Source: Sipunculus nudus
Taxonomy: Eukaryota > Annelida > Sipuncula > Golfingiida > Sipunculidae
Assembly: GCA_026874595.1 (NCBI GenBank)
Contig: CM049321.1
Span: 16,561,479 to 16,625,478 of the forward strand
Length of the DNA: 64,000 nt
Direction of reading: 5' to 3'
This document shows positions 1 to 12,024 of the stretch, piece after piece. The notes beneath the pieces are model-generated. The model was given only the letters and a program-made list of their open reading frames with translations, was not told the DNA's origin and did not search any database. Position numbers and translations under genes: made by a program. Position 1 is the stretch's first letter, and every line of letters begins with the position of its first letter.

Positions 1-1560
1 CTAGATTTATTGATGCGCCATATATAAGTCAAGTTTGAGATCTATACATCAATAAAAGCAGGAATTATCATCCAGAAACTAATTTTTTGACAGATGGCTC
101 CTGTGGCCTTGACCTTTGACCTTGTGACTCCAAAATTGATATTGATCATCCACTTTTATATATATATCAATAGAGGTCTAGATTTATTGATGGGCCATAT
201 ATAAGTCAGGTTTAAAATCCATATATTAATCCAAGCTTGAATTATCATCTCGGGAACTAGATCTTGGACAGATGGCTCCTGTGACATTCACCTTTGACCT
301 TGTGACCTCAAAATTAACAGGCGTCTTCCTCTATTGGCGGGGAACTGTATGTGCAAGATGAAATGTCTGAGATGAAATGTTTGGCTGAAAATGCATCCAC
401 AATCTTTTTAAAGATGTGTCCTGTGAACTTGACCTTTGACCTTGTGACCCCAAAATCAATTGGGTCTTGCTTTTCCAATGGAACATATACAAGTCAAGTT
501 TGAAATCTATACATCAATAAAAGCAGGAATTATCATCCAGAAACTAATTTTTGGACAGATGGCTCCTGTGACCTTCACCTTTGACCTCAAAATTGATAGG
601 GTTCTTCCTCTCTTGGCAGGTGAACTATATGTGCAAGATGAAAGAATTGAGATGACATGTTTGGCTAAAAATGCATCCACATCTTTTTAAAGATGAGTCC
701 TGTGACCTTGACCTTTGACCTCATGACCCCAAATTCAATTTGGGTCTTGCTTTTACAATGGGACATATACAAGTCAAGTTTGAAATCCATACATCAATAA
801 AAGCAGGAATTATCATCCAGAAACTGATTTTTTGACAGATGGCTACTGTGACCTTCTCCTTTGACCTTGTGACCTCAAATTGATAGGGGTCTTCCACTCT
901 TTGCAAGTGAACTATATGTGCAAGATGAAATGTCTGAGATGAATTGTTTGGCTGAAAATGCATCCACAATCTTTTTAAAAATGTCCTGTGACCTTGACCT
1001 TTGACCTCATGACCCCAAAATCAATTTGGGTCTTTTTTTCCAATGGGTCATATACAAGTCAAGTTTTAAATCCATACATCAATAAAAGCAGGAATTATCA
1101 TCCAGAAACTAATTTTTGGACAGATGGCTCCTGTGACCTTCACCTTTGACCTTGTGACCTCAAAATTGATAGGGGTCATCCTCTATTGGCAGATGAACTA
1201 TATGTGCAAGATGAAAGGTCTGAGATGAAATGTTTGGCTGAAAATGCATCCACAATCTTTTTAAAAATGTGTCTGGTGACCTTGACCTTTGACCTCATGA
1301 CCCCAAAATCAATTGGAGTCTTGCTTTTTCAATGGGACATATATAAGTCAAGTTTGAAATCAATACATCAATAAAAGCAGGAATTATCATCCAGAAACTA
1401 ATTTTTTGACAGATAGCTCCTGCGGACTTGACCTTTGACCTTGTGACCCCAAAATTGACATGGATCATCCACTGTTGGCAAGTGAGCAATATATTCAAGA
1501 TGGAAGACCTGGGATGAATTTGGGGGTATTATACAGCATGAAAACAAGTAAAGAATAATA
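1..1560. repeat. Tandem ~285-bp repeat array with DR1-type cores
   Basis: About five diverged units. The landmark GGAATTATCATC recurs at 61, 526, 806, 1091 and 1380 (spacings near 280-290 in the last four), with a variant near 238. Each unit carries two GACCTTTGACC blocks. The 13-mer TGACCTTTGACCT, whose reverse complement AGGTCAAAGGTCA is a perfect DR1 of the nuclear-receptor half-site, is exact at 110-122, 430-442, 709-721, 995-1007, 1283-1295 and 1429-1441; other copies differ by one base. The ORFs in this stretch are short, differ between units and look like chance frames. The array continues past the left edge of the window. Confidence 0.85.
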
Positions 1561-2085
1561 GGTGGCGCCACCAGTTTCTTGAAGACGACAACCCTATCCA
1601 TGATCTTCCATCAACTTGATTTTGGGATCAATCCATGCAAGATTTCTTGAGATATTTAAGAATTTGTGTGATTTTCCCCAAAATTGGACCTATTCAAGGT
1701 CAAGGACACTCTCCTATTCAAGGTCATGACCTCATTTTAAATAGGCGTCGTCCTCTAACCCATATCTATACATATACCAAGTTTGGTAAAGATCCGTGAA
1801 ATATTTTTTGAGTTTATGCGCCAACAAGATTTATATGCGGCGGCGGCGGCGGGACCGGTATGAAAACATAGTATCCCCCAACTTTGTCTTGGGATACAAT
1901 AAATATCTCTTATTATGGCATAATTATACATATGTTAATTATAAATATAATATAATACCTGCAAATATTGTCAAAAGGCTGTGAAATACGGCATTACCAA
2001 AAACCCCTAAACTACACCTTTACCTGTTTAACCATAAACACATTCAGGTTATGTGCCATAAACAACTATATTTTTATTTTATTAT
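1560..2085. other. Repeat tail and AT-rich spacer with (CGG)5
   Basis: A degraded tail of the preceding repeat family (two more AGGTCA-like half-sites near 1700-1735) runs into AT-rich DNA. A (CGG)5 trinucleotide run lies at 1838-1852. No coding feature is supported. Confidence 0.5.
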
Positions 2086-2260
2086 AATAACAACCTGCAA
2101 CGGGTCTCACTAATTTGAAGAAAGAAGATGAAAGAGGATGAAAGGAGATTAAAGATAGTTAAAATTACCAGTAATAATTAATATTTACTTTAAAAATTCA
2201 AAATTTACCATTATTGACTGTATAACTGACATATCTGGTATTTATAAATAAATTTCCTTG
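2086..2260 (+). repeat. Left inverted-repeat end of the 18.5-kb region
   Basis: It matches the reverse complement of about 20390-20567. Shared landmarks in order are GTCTCAnTAATTTGA, AAGAAGATGAAAGAG, a TTTACTT-AAAATTC stretch, and AATTTACCA followed by ACTGT. Identity looks like roughly 75-80 percent with small indels, judged by eye. This implies an old insertion relative to the near-identical duplications inside. Confidence 0.55.
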
Positions 2261-2710
2261 AGATATAAGTACTGTTCATACACTTTCAATATACATCCGA
2301 ATTATGTCTCCCATCTCTTATTCAGACTGGTACCCTGCCACATAAAGAATGTCACTGACCAAACCTGCTAACATACTCTTTGTGTTATAGATGTATTTTT
2401 AAAATAGTATACCGGTACTGTATATAAAATATTGCTTTAATTTTTTATCATATACTGTAAAAAATTCAATCATAGATGTACATGAAGAGCCATTTTGCTG
2501 TGTATGGTGTGCCATGCCATATATTTGTGTTCCATCTTTCCTTATACACTTAAAAATTATAAAAAAATATATATCTGTAATCATATTTTAATTGTTTAAG
2601 CACAGCATATGTAAAGCTCATAGACCAGTTCTCTTCTTGTGTAATTGGGATATAACAAGCATCTGTGATGGTAGGGTACCAGTCTTTATAAAACAAGATG
2701 TAATCATGAC
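2260..2710. other. AT-rich noncoding spacer
   Basis: This stretch inside the left inverted repeat has no clear counterpart next to the right one, where the 12-bp ATAGTCGCCAGC lies only about 160 bp from the purine-rich block. It may be an insertion. No ORF with coding character is present. Confidence 0.4.
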
Positions 2711-3117
2711 ATAGTCGCCAGCGGTTGCCAAGAACCGTGACCTTGCCCTTGGACCGATCAAGGCCAAAAACAATAGGCTCCGAGGGATACCCATTTAACA
2801 CTTCACCTATAAGTTTCAAAGCGACTGATGCAAAATTGCGACCTGTAGCGTGCGGACAAACAGACAAACAAACAAACAAGATGACCAGAGGTCACGCGCT
2901 TGCCGGAAATGGAATTGATACAGACAGATAGACAGAGAGTGCATGTAGAAACAGTCATATGAATGAGCAACATTGTGGGGGCAGCAGAAACGGATAATAT
3001 GTTTATTTATGCATGCTGACCTTTAACAGCTGCATATCTTTCTAGTGTAAAAGGGACCAAGTTCAACATTTTTTCATGAAATCCCGTTAATCTCGTTTGA
3101 CAAGAAGCAGTGAGACG
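2711..3117. repeat. Repeat module with GGTCACGCGCTTGCCGG tail
   Basis: It begins with ATAGTCGCCAGC and contains a degenerate DR1 block, the recurring CAAAAACAATAGG phrase, a CAGACAAACAAAC microsatellite and the tail ACCAGAGGTCACGCGCTTGC (about 2884-2903). The part from about 2876 to 3117 recurs almost base for base at 15117-15345. Confidence 0.7.
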
Positions 3118-4160
3118 TTTTCAGGTTTGTCATGTCAAGCTGGCCAAATGATATGAAATGCCGAAAACTAGACCTGTCTAGCTATAAAAGCCGCTGAGTT
3201 ATAAGCATTTGCATGAAATCTCGTATTTTCTCGTTTGACGGGAAATGGTGCGAGCTTTGGCGAGATTTCCAGTTTTGTCATGTCAGGTTTGTCAAATATT
3301 ACAAAATGCCGGAAAATAGACCTGTCTAGCTGCAAAAGTCGCCGTGTTATCAGCATTTACGTGAAATCATGTTTTTTTCTCGCTTGACGAGATATAGTAC
3401 GAGATTTGGCAAGACGAGAAGTTTTATTATGTCAAGACGGCCAAACATTACGAAATGGCGAAAACTAGATCCGTCTAGCTGTAAAAGTCGCCGAGTTATA
3501 AGCATTTCCGTGTACTCTCGTGTTTTCTCGTTTGACGAGATATGGTGCAGGATTTGGCCAGTCTTGTAGGTTTGTCATATCAAACTCTCTAAATGTTATG
3601 AAATGGCGAAAACTACATCTGTCTAGCTGTAAAAGTCGCCGAGTTATTAGCATTTCTGTGAAATCTCCTTTTTTATCGTTTGACAAGATATGGTGCGAGA
3701 TTTGGCCAGTCTTGCAGGTTTGTCATGTCAAGCCGTCCAAATGTTAATGAATGCCAAAAACTAGAACTGTCTAGCCGTTAAAGTCGCCGACTTATATGCA
3801 TTTCTGTGAAATCTCGTTTTTCCACATTTGACCAGATATAGTGCGAGATTTCGCCAAGTATCGCAGTTTTACTATGTCAAGTTGGCCAAATGTTACCAAA
3901 TGCCGAAAACTAGACCTGAGTAGCTGTAAAAGTCGCCTAGTTATTAGCATTTCCATGATATCTCGTTTTTTTCTCGCTTGACGAGATATGGTGTGAGATT
4001 TGGCCTGATTTCTTTTCTGGCGTGTCAAGCTGGTCATATGTTATGAAATGCCGAAAACTAGACCTGTGTAGCTGTAAAAGTCGCCGAGTTATAAGCATTT
4101 CCGTGAAATCTCGTTTTTTCTCGTTTGACGATAAACCGAGCGAAATTTGACGAGACTTGC
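3020..4160. repeat. ~148-bp satellite array
   Basis: The landmark CTCGTTTGAC (or a close variant) recurs at about 3092, 3230, 3379, 3527, 3674, 3822, 3970 and 4118, a spacing of 147-149 bp after the first interval. Each monomer contains TCTCGT-TTG-ACGAGA, an inverted repeat with 6-bp arms, then GGTGCGAGATTTGGC, CCGAAAACTAGACC and GTCGCCGAGTTATAAGC. Derived monomers are scattered through the region to 20.1 kb. The array is noncoding. Confidence 0.85.
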
Positions 4161-4800
4161 AATTGAATGACTTAGAACCAAGGTGAAGCAGCCTTATGCA
4201 AAAAAGTAGACCCTTGAAACATAAATATTATCCGAGATAGAAGCCAAAAACTGCATATTTTCAGATCGTCAAGTTTACCCCCCAAAATTTAAAACGGCAG
4301 CACAAAGCTACATGTGCGGAGGAATAAGCCAATGTTCCTAGTTTAAGATACAACGATAAAAATTGTGCCATGTTTAAAATAATTTTAGATATTGCAGAAA
4401 AATGATATGTTACAGTGTTTCAGGTACCACGCCCCCTGGTGGCTATTTCCAAAAAATGAAAAATTGATTTCGAGATATTTATAAATAACACAAAATATAT
4501 CAATTTCAAAGCCATTGTTAAAAAAATGCAACCTGTAGGTCATATTTAATGAAATCTCGAAGACTCTCGTTTGACGAGAAATGGTGCGAGATTTGGCGAG
4601 ACTTTCAGTTTTATCATGTCAAGCTGCCCATAAGGTACATAATGACCAAAACCAGACGTCTGTAGCTTAAAAATTGACAAAGTTACAAAAAATGGTCGTG
4701 TTATTTCCAATTTCCATGATTTTTGCCCAAAAAATGTAACCATGGTAACGGCAAATTTAAGTAAGCTACATGTCATAAGAAAGGCCAGGTGATGACGAAA
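4160..4800. repeat. Older copy of the duplicated repeat block
   Basis: This is diverged from, but collinear with, about 10700-11350 and 14090-14740. It includes the CTCF-like site (4429-4442, minus strand) and the X-box-like GTAACCATGGTAAC (4736-4749). The reading frame 4546-4776 is conserved among copies only because the DNA is conserved. Confidence 0.75.
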
Positions 4801-5270
4801 AAAATGAGCTATTGCAGAAGTGGATAAGCCTATTTATGGCGAAGTTATAGTGCAAAAACCGTTAACCATACCTGTCGTGACCTTGACCCTTGACCTTGGA
4901 GCAATGTTGACCAAAAACAATAGGGCACCTAGAAATCGGTTCGTCAATCAAGCCTGTAAGTTTCAAGTTGATTGATGCAAAAGTGTGACCTGGAGAGTCG
5001 TGACAAACAAACAAACAAACAAACAAACAAACTAGACGACCATAGGTCGAACGCTTGCCGGAATTCGGAAGTGAAACACAGACGGACAGACAGAACATAT
5101 TGTCGGTTTTCTATTGATGGAATGACTCTCAGAGACATTGCTGAGAATATGTGGCCCGTAGAATGACATATGAGACAAAAGAACAGGCAAGCAGACAAAG
5201 CTGACAACAAAAGACGAACAGACAGACATACTGACTTTGTGAGACAAGATTGACACCAGATAACATAAGC
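4800..5270. repeat. DR1-like block, (CAAA)n tail and repeat tail
   Basis: A GACCTTGACCCTTGACCTTGG block (near 4879) is followed by the conserved CAAAAACAATAGGGCACC phrase, a (CAAA)n run at about 5003-5032, the GACCATAGGTCGAACGCTTG tail and a degenerate CAGA-rich stretch. The same order recurs at 11430-11780, 14815-15150, 15550-15900 and 18700-18870. Confidence 0.7.
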
Positions 5271-6550
5271 TAGTTATTGAGAAGATTCAAAGGAAGAAAA
5301 TGAGTTATAATTTATGTAATTTATATTTATAGTTTACGAGGTATGGCGAATTAATGATATACTTGGGAGGCTCGACTGTAGCGCCCTCTAGCAGACATAT
5401 TCCGAAGACGACAAATGCGTTTCGTATTATTAGTGTATGACATGAGATGTCTCAGTTTCAAAAGGATTCCGTCAAAGCTGTGGCCTGTAGAATGCTCTAT
5501 GTAAGGCGTAAGAACCAGCAAGCAGGCGACTTTGAGGATAACGGACAAACAGATGGACACACTGACAAAGTGACAGAAGATTGAAACCAGATGCCTTAAT
5601 CAGGCTATGGAGAAGACTCAAAGGAAGAAAATAAGCTATAGCTTATGTAACTGAGGCTTTGGGTGTAGAGTTATGGCCAATACAATGGTATGTGTGTGAC
5701 AGTCATGTGCAGCGCCCACTAGTGGCCATATGCGGAAAATGAAAAATTTATTTCTAGATATTAGTGTAAGACATAAGATGTAATAGTTTCAAAAGGATTC
5801 CGTCAAAACTGTGGCCTACAGAATGCTTATATGTGAGACGCAAGAGCCAACAAGCAGGCGAATTTGAGGACAACTGACAAACAGACGAAAACACTGACAA
5901 AGTGACTCAAAATTGAGTCCAGATGACTTCTCCAGGTTATGGAGAAGACTCAAAGGAAGAAAAAAGCTACAGTTTATGTAACTGAGGTTTATAGTTTTGG
6001 AGATATTGCCAAAGCATGATATGTTGGGAGAGGTTCGAGTTCAGCGCCCCCTAGCGGCCATATCCGGAAAATGAAAAATTGGTTTCGAGATATTAGTGCA
6101 AGACTTAAGATGTAATAGTTTCAAAAGGATTCTTTCAAAACTGTGGCCTGTAGAATGCTATATGTGAGACGCAAGAGCAAGCAGGCGAATTTGAGGACAA
6201 CTGAAAAACAGACGGACACAATGACAAAGTGACACAACATTGAGATCAGATGACATTATCAGTTTATGGAGAAGACTCAGAGGGAAAAAATAAGCTATAG
6301 TTTATGTAATTGAGGCTTTGGGTTTTAGAGATATGGCCAATGTAATGATATCTGTGTGAGGGTCGTGTGCAGCGCCCCCTAGCAGCCATATTCAAAAAAT
6401 GAAAAAACAATTTCGAGATACTAGTGTAGGACTTATGATATGTCAGTTTCAAAAAGATTCCTGCAATAATGTGGCCTTTGGCGCAAGATGAATGAAATCT
6501 CGAAATATCTCTATTCACGAGAAATTTTACGAGATACTGCAAGACTTGTA
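5270..6550. repeat. ~330-bp tandem repeats
   Basis: The landmark GAAGA(C/T)TCA(A/G)AGG recurs at about 5281, 5612, 5943 and 6270. Each unit holds a GCGCCC(C/T)CTAG(C/T) block followed by ATTAGTGTAAGAC and a GACAAACAGACGGACAC stretch. Related units lie at 11.8-13.2 kb and 16.0-17.6 kb. Confidence 0.8.
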
Positions 6551-7528
6551 ATAAAATCTTGTAGTACTAGTTGAATGCTACCTGATGCAGAAAACTAGAT
6601 CACTCTAGCTTTAAAACTGACAAAGTTAGAAAAATAAGATCCCTTATTTTCGAATATCATGACTTTTCCCCAAAAAATTGTAACCATGGTTACGGCAAAT
6701 TTGAGTCAGCTACACACCAGATGACAGGCCTTGGAATGACGATTAAAATGAGCTATTGTTGAAGTAGATACGACTAATAGTCACAAAGATATGAAGAAAA
6801 AACCATTTTGAGAAGTTTTGACGACCTTGACCTTGACCTTTGACCTATTTTAACCAAAAACAATAGGGCACCTAGAAATTATATTTTCCAACATCCCTGT
6901 AAGTTTCAAGGTTATTGTGGCAAAATTGTGGCCAGGAGAGTGGTGACAAACAAACTAGACGACCAGAGGTCGAACGCTTGCCGGAAGCGGAAATAAGAAA
7001 GTCAAACTAGTAGACAACATACATCAGACAGTCAGGTAACATTTGGAACTGGTCAAATGAATTACCCCAATTATGGCGGAAACAGAAGCACAATTTTGTG
7101 TGGTTATGCTGATTTTCAAAAGTCGCAGATGAGTAGACAGACAAACAGACAGGCAGACGGGAAAAAAAAAACTCCATGTGAAGGCCATGTACTCCTGTCA
7201 TGGAGAATAGAAAACAGTCTATTAGAATAAAACTCCATATTTTGAATTTCAAGAAAAAGAAGAATATAATTGTAACGTATATTAAGTCACCATTGTAATG
7301 GAAGAATATGACAGTGTCCCCACGAGGATAAACGCATTAATCTAGTTTCAGATGCTGCAATGAATGTTGTGACACTGTTTATGGTTTTAAAGATAACACA
7401 TTATGGCACAATAATGATTGCTTCAGCCTCATCTAGCGGCTATTTTCTAAAAGGAAAAAAATAAGTTCCCAGATATTTTTTTTATTATATATATTTGATG
7501 TATAATTATATTTAACCCCTGCAGAATA
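6550..7528. repeat. Repeat module with exact DR1, then AT-rich spacer
   Basis: 6550-6990 is collinear with 12420-12830 and 13200-13610. It contains GTAACCATGGTTAC near 6670, an exact TGACCTTTGACCT at 6834-6846 and the GACCAGAGGTCGAACGCTTG tail near 6960-6980. From about 7000 to 7528 the sequence is AT-rich with short CAGA-type runs and no supported gene. Confidence 0.65.
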
Positions 7529-9905
7529 TGACTCTTTATGTTAGCTTTCCAAGTGCTAGCAAATTTTTCCGGTCAATGGTTACCATGGTAACGTATTTTT
7601 GGGGGAAAATCAGAAAATTCGAAAATTTCCCTCCACATTTCTCATTTTTTAAGTTAGAGAGGTTTAGTTTTTTGCATTGTGTAGCATTTGATATGCTCTA
7701 TGGAAAATTAATAGAAGTCTCGCAAAATCTCGTGCCATTTGTCGTCAAATGAGACTTTTCGAGATTTCATTAAATACGATTTAGAGGTGGCACTTTTACA
7801 GCTTAGGTTCTGAAAGTGACATATTTTCTGTTTTTCTGTATTATCTCGAACTTGTTTTTTCATTTTTCGAAAAAAGCCACCAGGGGGCGTGGTACAGGAA
7901 ACACTACATCTTTTCATTTTTCCGCAATATCTAAAAAAATATTAAGCATATAACAATTTTTTTTTGTCGCATCCTAAACTAGGATCATTGGCTTATTCCT
8001 TTGTACATATAGGCTTGTGCCGCTTGTTACCAAATCTTAGGGTTAAATTTGACAATCTGAAAACATGATGTTTTTGGCTTTTATCTCTGTTAATATTTAT
8101 GCTACAAGGGTGAAGTTTTTTGTACAAGGCAGCATTCTCTTGGTTCCGTTTATCGTCAAACGAGAAATTACGAGATTTTAAACAAATATCTGTATCTCAG
8201 CTATTTTAATGCTACAAGGGTCTAGTTTTTATTGTTCTAGGATTTTTTAGTAGATCAAAGTGACACAAGTGAATATCTCGTCAAATCTCGCACCATTTGT
8301 CGTCAAACGAGAACAGAGGATCATTTAAATAAATGCCTATAATGCTGTCATTTTTTACACTACAGACATATAGTTTTCAGCATGTGACAGCGTCTGACAC
8401 TCTCAGTCATATAATGTGATTATATAGCAATTCCCGTCAAATCTCGCCTGTATAATTAAAATTTAACCCCTGCCCCCAAACTGCTAAACCATGGATCCGC
8501 CCATATTTTGACACACCCAACTTCAAAATCGGGGATCCGTCCCTGGTTTGAAAGATTTGCCAGTGGTAACTGGCAACACAAGTAGCCGCACAAGGGGACA
8601 CAATGAAAATAACAGGTGTGTTCAATTCAAATGTAGCCGCTTTTGTCCTCTATTCAATGCTGCTTTGTGAAATTCATGGACGACCGCCCACGCCAACTTG
8701 TAACTGTAATGGCCTTGCCGGCACTTACCGGTCAACCCTGAAGCCACTTGTGCTCACGGCAATTGGATGTATCTTCATCATTTGATAAAAAACGAGGCGA
8801 TATTTGACGAGAAATGCTATATAAACACATTATGTGACTGAGAGTGTGAGACGCTGTCACATGCTGAAAACTATATGTCTGTAGTGTAAAATATGACAGC
8901 ATTATAGGCATTTGTTTAAATGGTCCCCTGTTCTCGTTTGACGACAAATGGTGCGAGATTTGACGAAATATTCACTTGTGTCACTTTAATCTACTAAAAC
9001 ATCCTGGAACAATAACAAACTAGACTCTTGTAGCATACAAATAGCCGAGATACAGATATTCGTTTAAAATCTCGAATTTCTCGTTTGGTGGGAGATGATG
9101 CGAGATTGGGCGAGATTTGCAATTCATTCCTATTAAGCTCTAAAATAGCTACCAAATGCAGAAAACAACTGCTCTTTAGCTTAAAAGGTGATCAGGTTAT
9201 AAGCATTTCTGTGAAATCTCGTAATTTCTCGTTTGACGAAAAACCGAGCGAGATTTGACGAGATTTGCAACTGAATGACTTAGAACCAAGGGAATGTTGC
9301 CTTATGCAAAACACTTGACCCTTGTAGCATAAATATTTACAGAGATAAAAGCCAAAAACATCATGTTTTCAGATTGTCAAGTTTTACCCCAAAATTTGGT
9401 AACCATGGTAACCGCAGCACAAGGCTATATGTACGAAGGAATAAGGCAATGATCCTAGTTTAAGATGCGACCAAAAAATTGTTATATGCTTAATATTTTT
9501 TTAGATATTGCGGAAAAATGATAAGTTCTGGTGTTTCCAGTACCACGCCCCCTGGTGGCTTTTTTCGAAAAATGAAAAAACAAGTTCGAGATAATACAGA
9601 AAAACAGAAAATATGTCACTTTCAGAATCTTAGCTGTAAAACTGCCACCTCTAAATCGTATTTAATAAAATCTCGAAAAGTCTCATTTGACGACAAATGG
9701 CACGAGATTTTGCGAGACTTGCATTAATTTTGCATAGAACCTATAAAACTCTACACAATGCAGAAAACTAGACCTCTCTATCTTAAAAAATGAGAAATTT
9801 GGAAGGAAATTTTCGAATTTTCTGATTTTCCCCCAAAAATACGTTACCATGGTAACCATTGACGGGGAAAATGTGCTAGCACTTGGAAAGCTAACATTAA
9901 GAGGA
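7528..9905. repeat. Large inverted repeat, arms ~0.92 and ~1.1 kb
   Basis: The left arm (about 7528-8450) is the reverse complement of the right arm (about 8792-9905), at high identity by eye over long stretches. Both ends carry GCTAGCACTTGGAAAGCTAAC, and matching interior blocks include the perfect palindrome GTTACCATGGTAAC at 7579-7592 and 9843-9856. The right arm is ~190 bp longer, consistent with one extra ~148-bp satellite monomer plus small indels. The spacer 8450-8792 is unrelated to the arms. The single-stranded form could fold into a very long hairpin. Confidence 0.85.
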
Positions 9906-10104
9906 ATAAAATGAGTTACAAATTATGCGGCTGCGATTATTATTGACGAAGATATGAAGAAAATAAAGATTTTAGGTTTTTTGGTGACACTGACCTTGAC
10001 CTTTGACCGATCATGACCAAAAACAATAGGCTCCGAGGAGAAAAGATCTTACACTTTATCTATAAGTTTCAGGACGATTGGTGCAAAATTGTGACCTGTA
10101 GAGC

Positions 10105-10135
<31 letters not shown>

Positions 10136-10280
10136 AACAGATAAACAGACAAACAGACAAACAGACAAACAGACAAACAAACATACGCAAGTGATCAACA
10201 TGCTTGCCGAATCTTTGATTCCGGCAAGCAACAAACAGACATACGCAACTGACCAATATGCTTGCGGAAATCGAAGATTT
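9905..10280. repeat. DR1 block plus hairpin/microsatellite module
   Basis: A near-DR1 at 9997-10009 (last base differs) leads through CAAAAACAATAGGCTCCGAG to a long (CAGA)n/(CAAA)n run (about 10105-10185). Palindromic GCTTGCCG...CGGCAAGC hairpins follow at about 10203 and 10260. The long VCLFVCLSVCLFV-type frames here are microsatellite translations. Confidence 0.7.
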
Positions 10281-11574
10281 CCGGCAAGCAACAAACAAAC
10301 AGACAGACAGACAAACAGACATACGCAACTGACCAATATGCTTGCGGAAATCGAAGATTTCCGGCAAGCAATAAAGTATGGACTGTGCCTCCAACATGTA
10401 TGATCATAGATGGGGCCCGGAGAGGCCGTCACGGACCGCTGCACACGCCGGCCGCCCACCGTAAGGACCCTGCCGCCACTTGCGGCGACGGCGAGTGTCT
10501 TCGTGGTATGGCGAAAAACGGCGCGAGATTTGACGAGACTAACAATGTGACCCCTGAATGTGACTGCGAGTGTCAGCCGCTATCCAGCGCTGCAAACCAT
10601 GTGTCTGTAGCGTGAAAAATGACAGAATTATAGGCATTTCTTTGAATGGTCACGTGTTCTCGTTTCACGAGAAACGGTGCGAGATATGACGAGACTTGCG
10701 ATTGAACGGCTTAGAACTAGAGGGATGCTGTCTAACGCGAAAAACCAGACCTTTCTATCGCAAATATCAACAGAGATAGAATCTGGAAAACTCCGAATTT
10801 TCAGATTGTCAAGTTTTACCCCAAAATTTGGTAACCATGGTAACGGCAGCACAAAGCAACATGTGCGAAGAGATAAGCCAATGTTCCTAGTTTCAGATAC
10901 GACCAAAAAAAATGGTGTCACGTTTAATATTTTTTGAGATATTGCAGAAAAATGACATGTTACAGTGTTTCATGTACCACGCCCCCTGGTGGCTATTTCC
11001 AAAAAATGGAAAACTGATTTCGAGATATTTATAAATAACACAAAATATATCAATTTCAAAGCCATTGTTAAAAAAATGCAACCTGTAGGTCATATTTAAT
11101 GAAATCTCGAAGACTCTCGTTTGACGAGAAATGGTGCGAGATTTGGCGAGACTTTCAGTTTTATCCTGTCAAGCTGCCCATAAGGTACATAATGACCAAA
11201 ACCAGACGTCTGTAGCTTAAAAATTGACAAAGTTACAAAAAATGGTCGTGTTATTTCCAATTTCCATGATTTTTGCCCAAAAAATGTAACCATGGTAACG
11301 GCAAATTTAAGTAAGCTACATGTCAAAAGAAAGGCCAGGTGATGACGAAAAAAATGAGCTATTGCAGAAGTGGATAAGCCTATTTATGGCGAAGTTATAG
11401 TGCAAAAACCGTTAACCATACCTGTCGTGACCTTGACCCTTGACCTTGGAGCAATGTTGACCAAAAACAATAGGGCACCTAGAAATTACGTTTTCGAACA
11501 TCCCTGTAAGTTTCAAGGTTATTGTGGCAAAATTGTGGCCAGGAGAGTGGTGACAAACAAACAAACAAACAAAC
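10281..11574 (+). repeat. Segmental duplication A, copy 1 (1,294 bp)
   Basis: It matches 13670-14963 at a constant offset of 3,389 bp with no difference in the stretches I compared. In order it contains the microsatellite and hairpin, a GC-rich block (about 10410-10500), satellite-derived sequence, an X-box-like site (10831-10844), a CTCF-like site (10979-10992, minus), another X-box-like site (11286-11299) and the DR1-like block. Breakpoints fall at hairpin/(CAAA)n modules, suggesting unequal recombination there. Confidence 0.9.
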
Positions 11575-12024
11575 TAGACAACCAGAGGTCGAGCGCTTGC
11601 CGGAAGTTGAAATGACAGACAGACGGACAGACAGAACATATGGTGGGTTTTCTATTATTGAATGACCCTCAGCGTTTGCTGAGAAGTTTTGGCCTGTAAA
11701 ATGACATATCAGACAAAGCAACGAGGAAGCAGACAAAGCTGACAACAAAAGACGAACAGACAGACATACTGACACATCTGTGATAACAGATTACAGACAA
11801 AAGCGCCGAAGGTGAAGAAGAGCAAAATTAGCGATAGTTTATGTAGGTAAGGTTTATAATTTTGGAGAGATAGCCAAAACATGATATGTTGGGGAGGTGA
11901 AAGTGCAGCGCCCCCTAGTGGCTATATCCGGGAAATGAAAAATCTGTTTTGAGATATTAGTGTAAGACTTAAGATGTAATAGTTTCAAAAGGATTCTTTC
12001 AAAACTGTGGTCTGTAGAATGCTA
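11575..12024. repeat. Repeat tail and ~330-bp repeat with perfect CTCF-like site
   Basis: The GACCAGAGGTCGAGCGCTTG tail (near 11580-11600) leads to degenerate CAGA-rich sequence and a ~330-bp unit. GCGCCCCCTAGTGG at 11908-11921 is, on the minus strand, a 14/14 match to the CTCF core consensus CCASYAGRKGGCRS. Confidence 0.65.

Noticed and set aside
8603-8785. 60-aa ORF with a hydrophobic C-terminus in the spacer of the large inverted repeat
   Set aside because: No splice or start support and no recognisable family; it lies between repeat arms.
10200-10375. Regularly spaced palindromes resembling a CRISPR array
   Set aside because: The host is eukaryotic, the intervals are microsatellite and not unique spacers, copies vary in sequence, and there are no cas genes.
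10049-10459. Long minus-strand frames rich in VCLFVCLSVCL (also at 13501-13848, 14801-15214, 18682-19011)
   Set aside because: They are translations of CAGA/CAAA microsatellites plus repeat sequence, overlap in several frames and have no domain.
10628-10921. Identical 97-aa frames at 10628-10921 and 14017-14310, with a related pair at 17897 and 19180
   Set aside because: Conservation is explained by recent DNA duplication; the frame has no start context or domain, and overlapping frames on the other strand are equally conserved.
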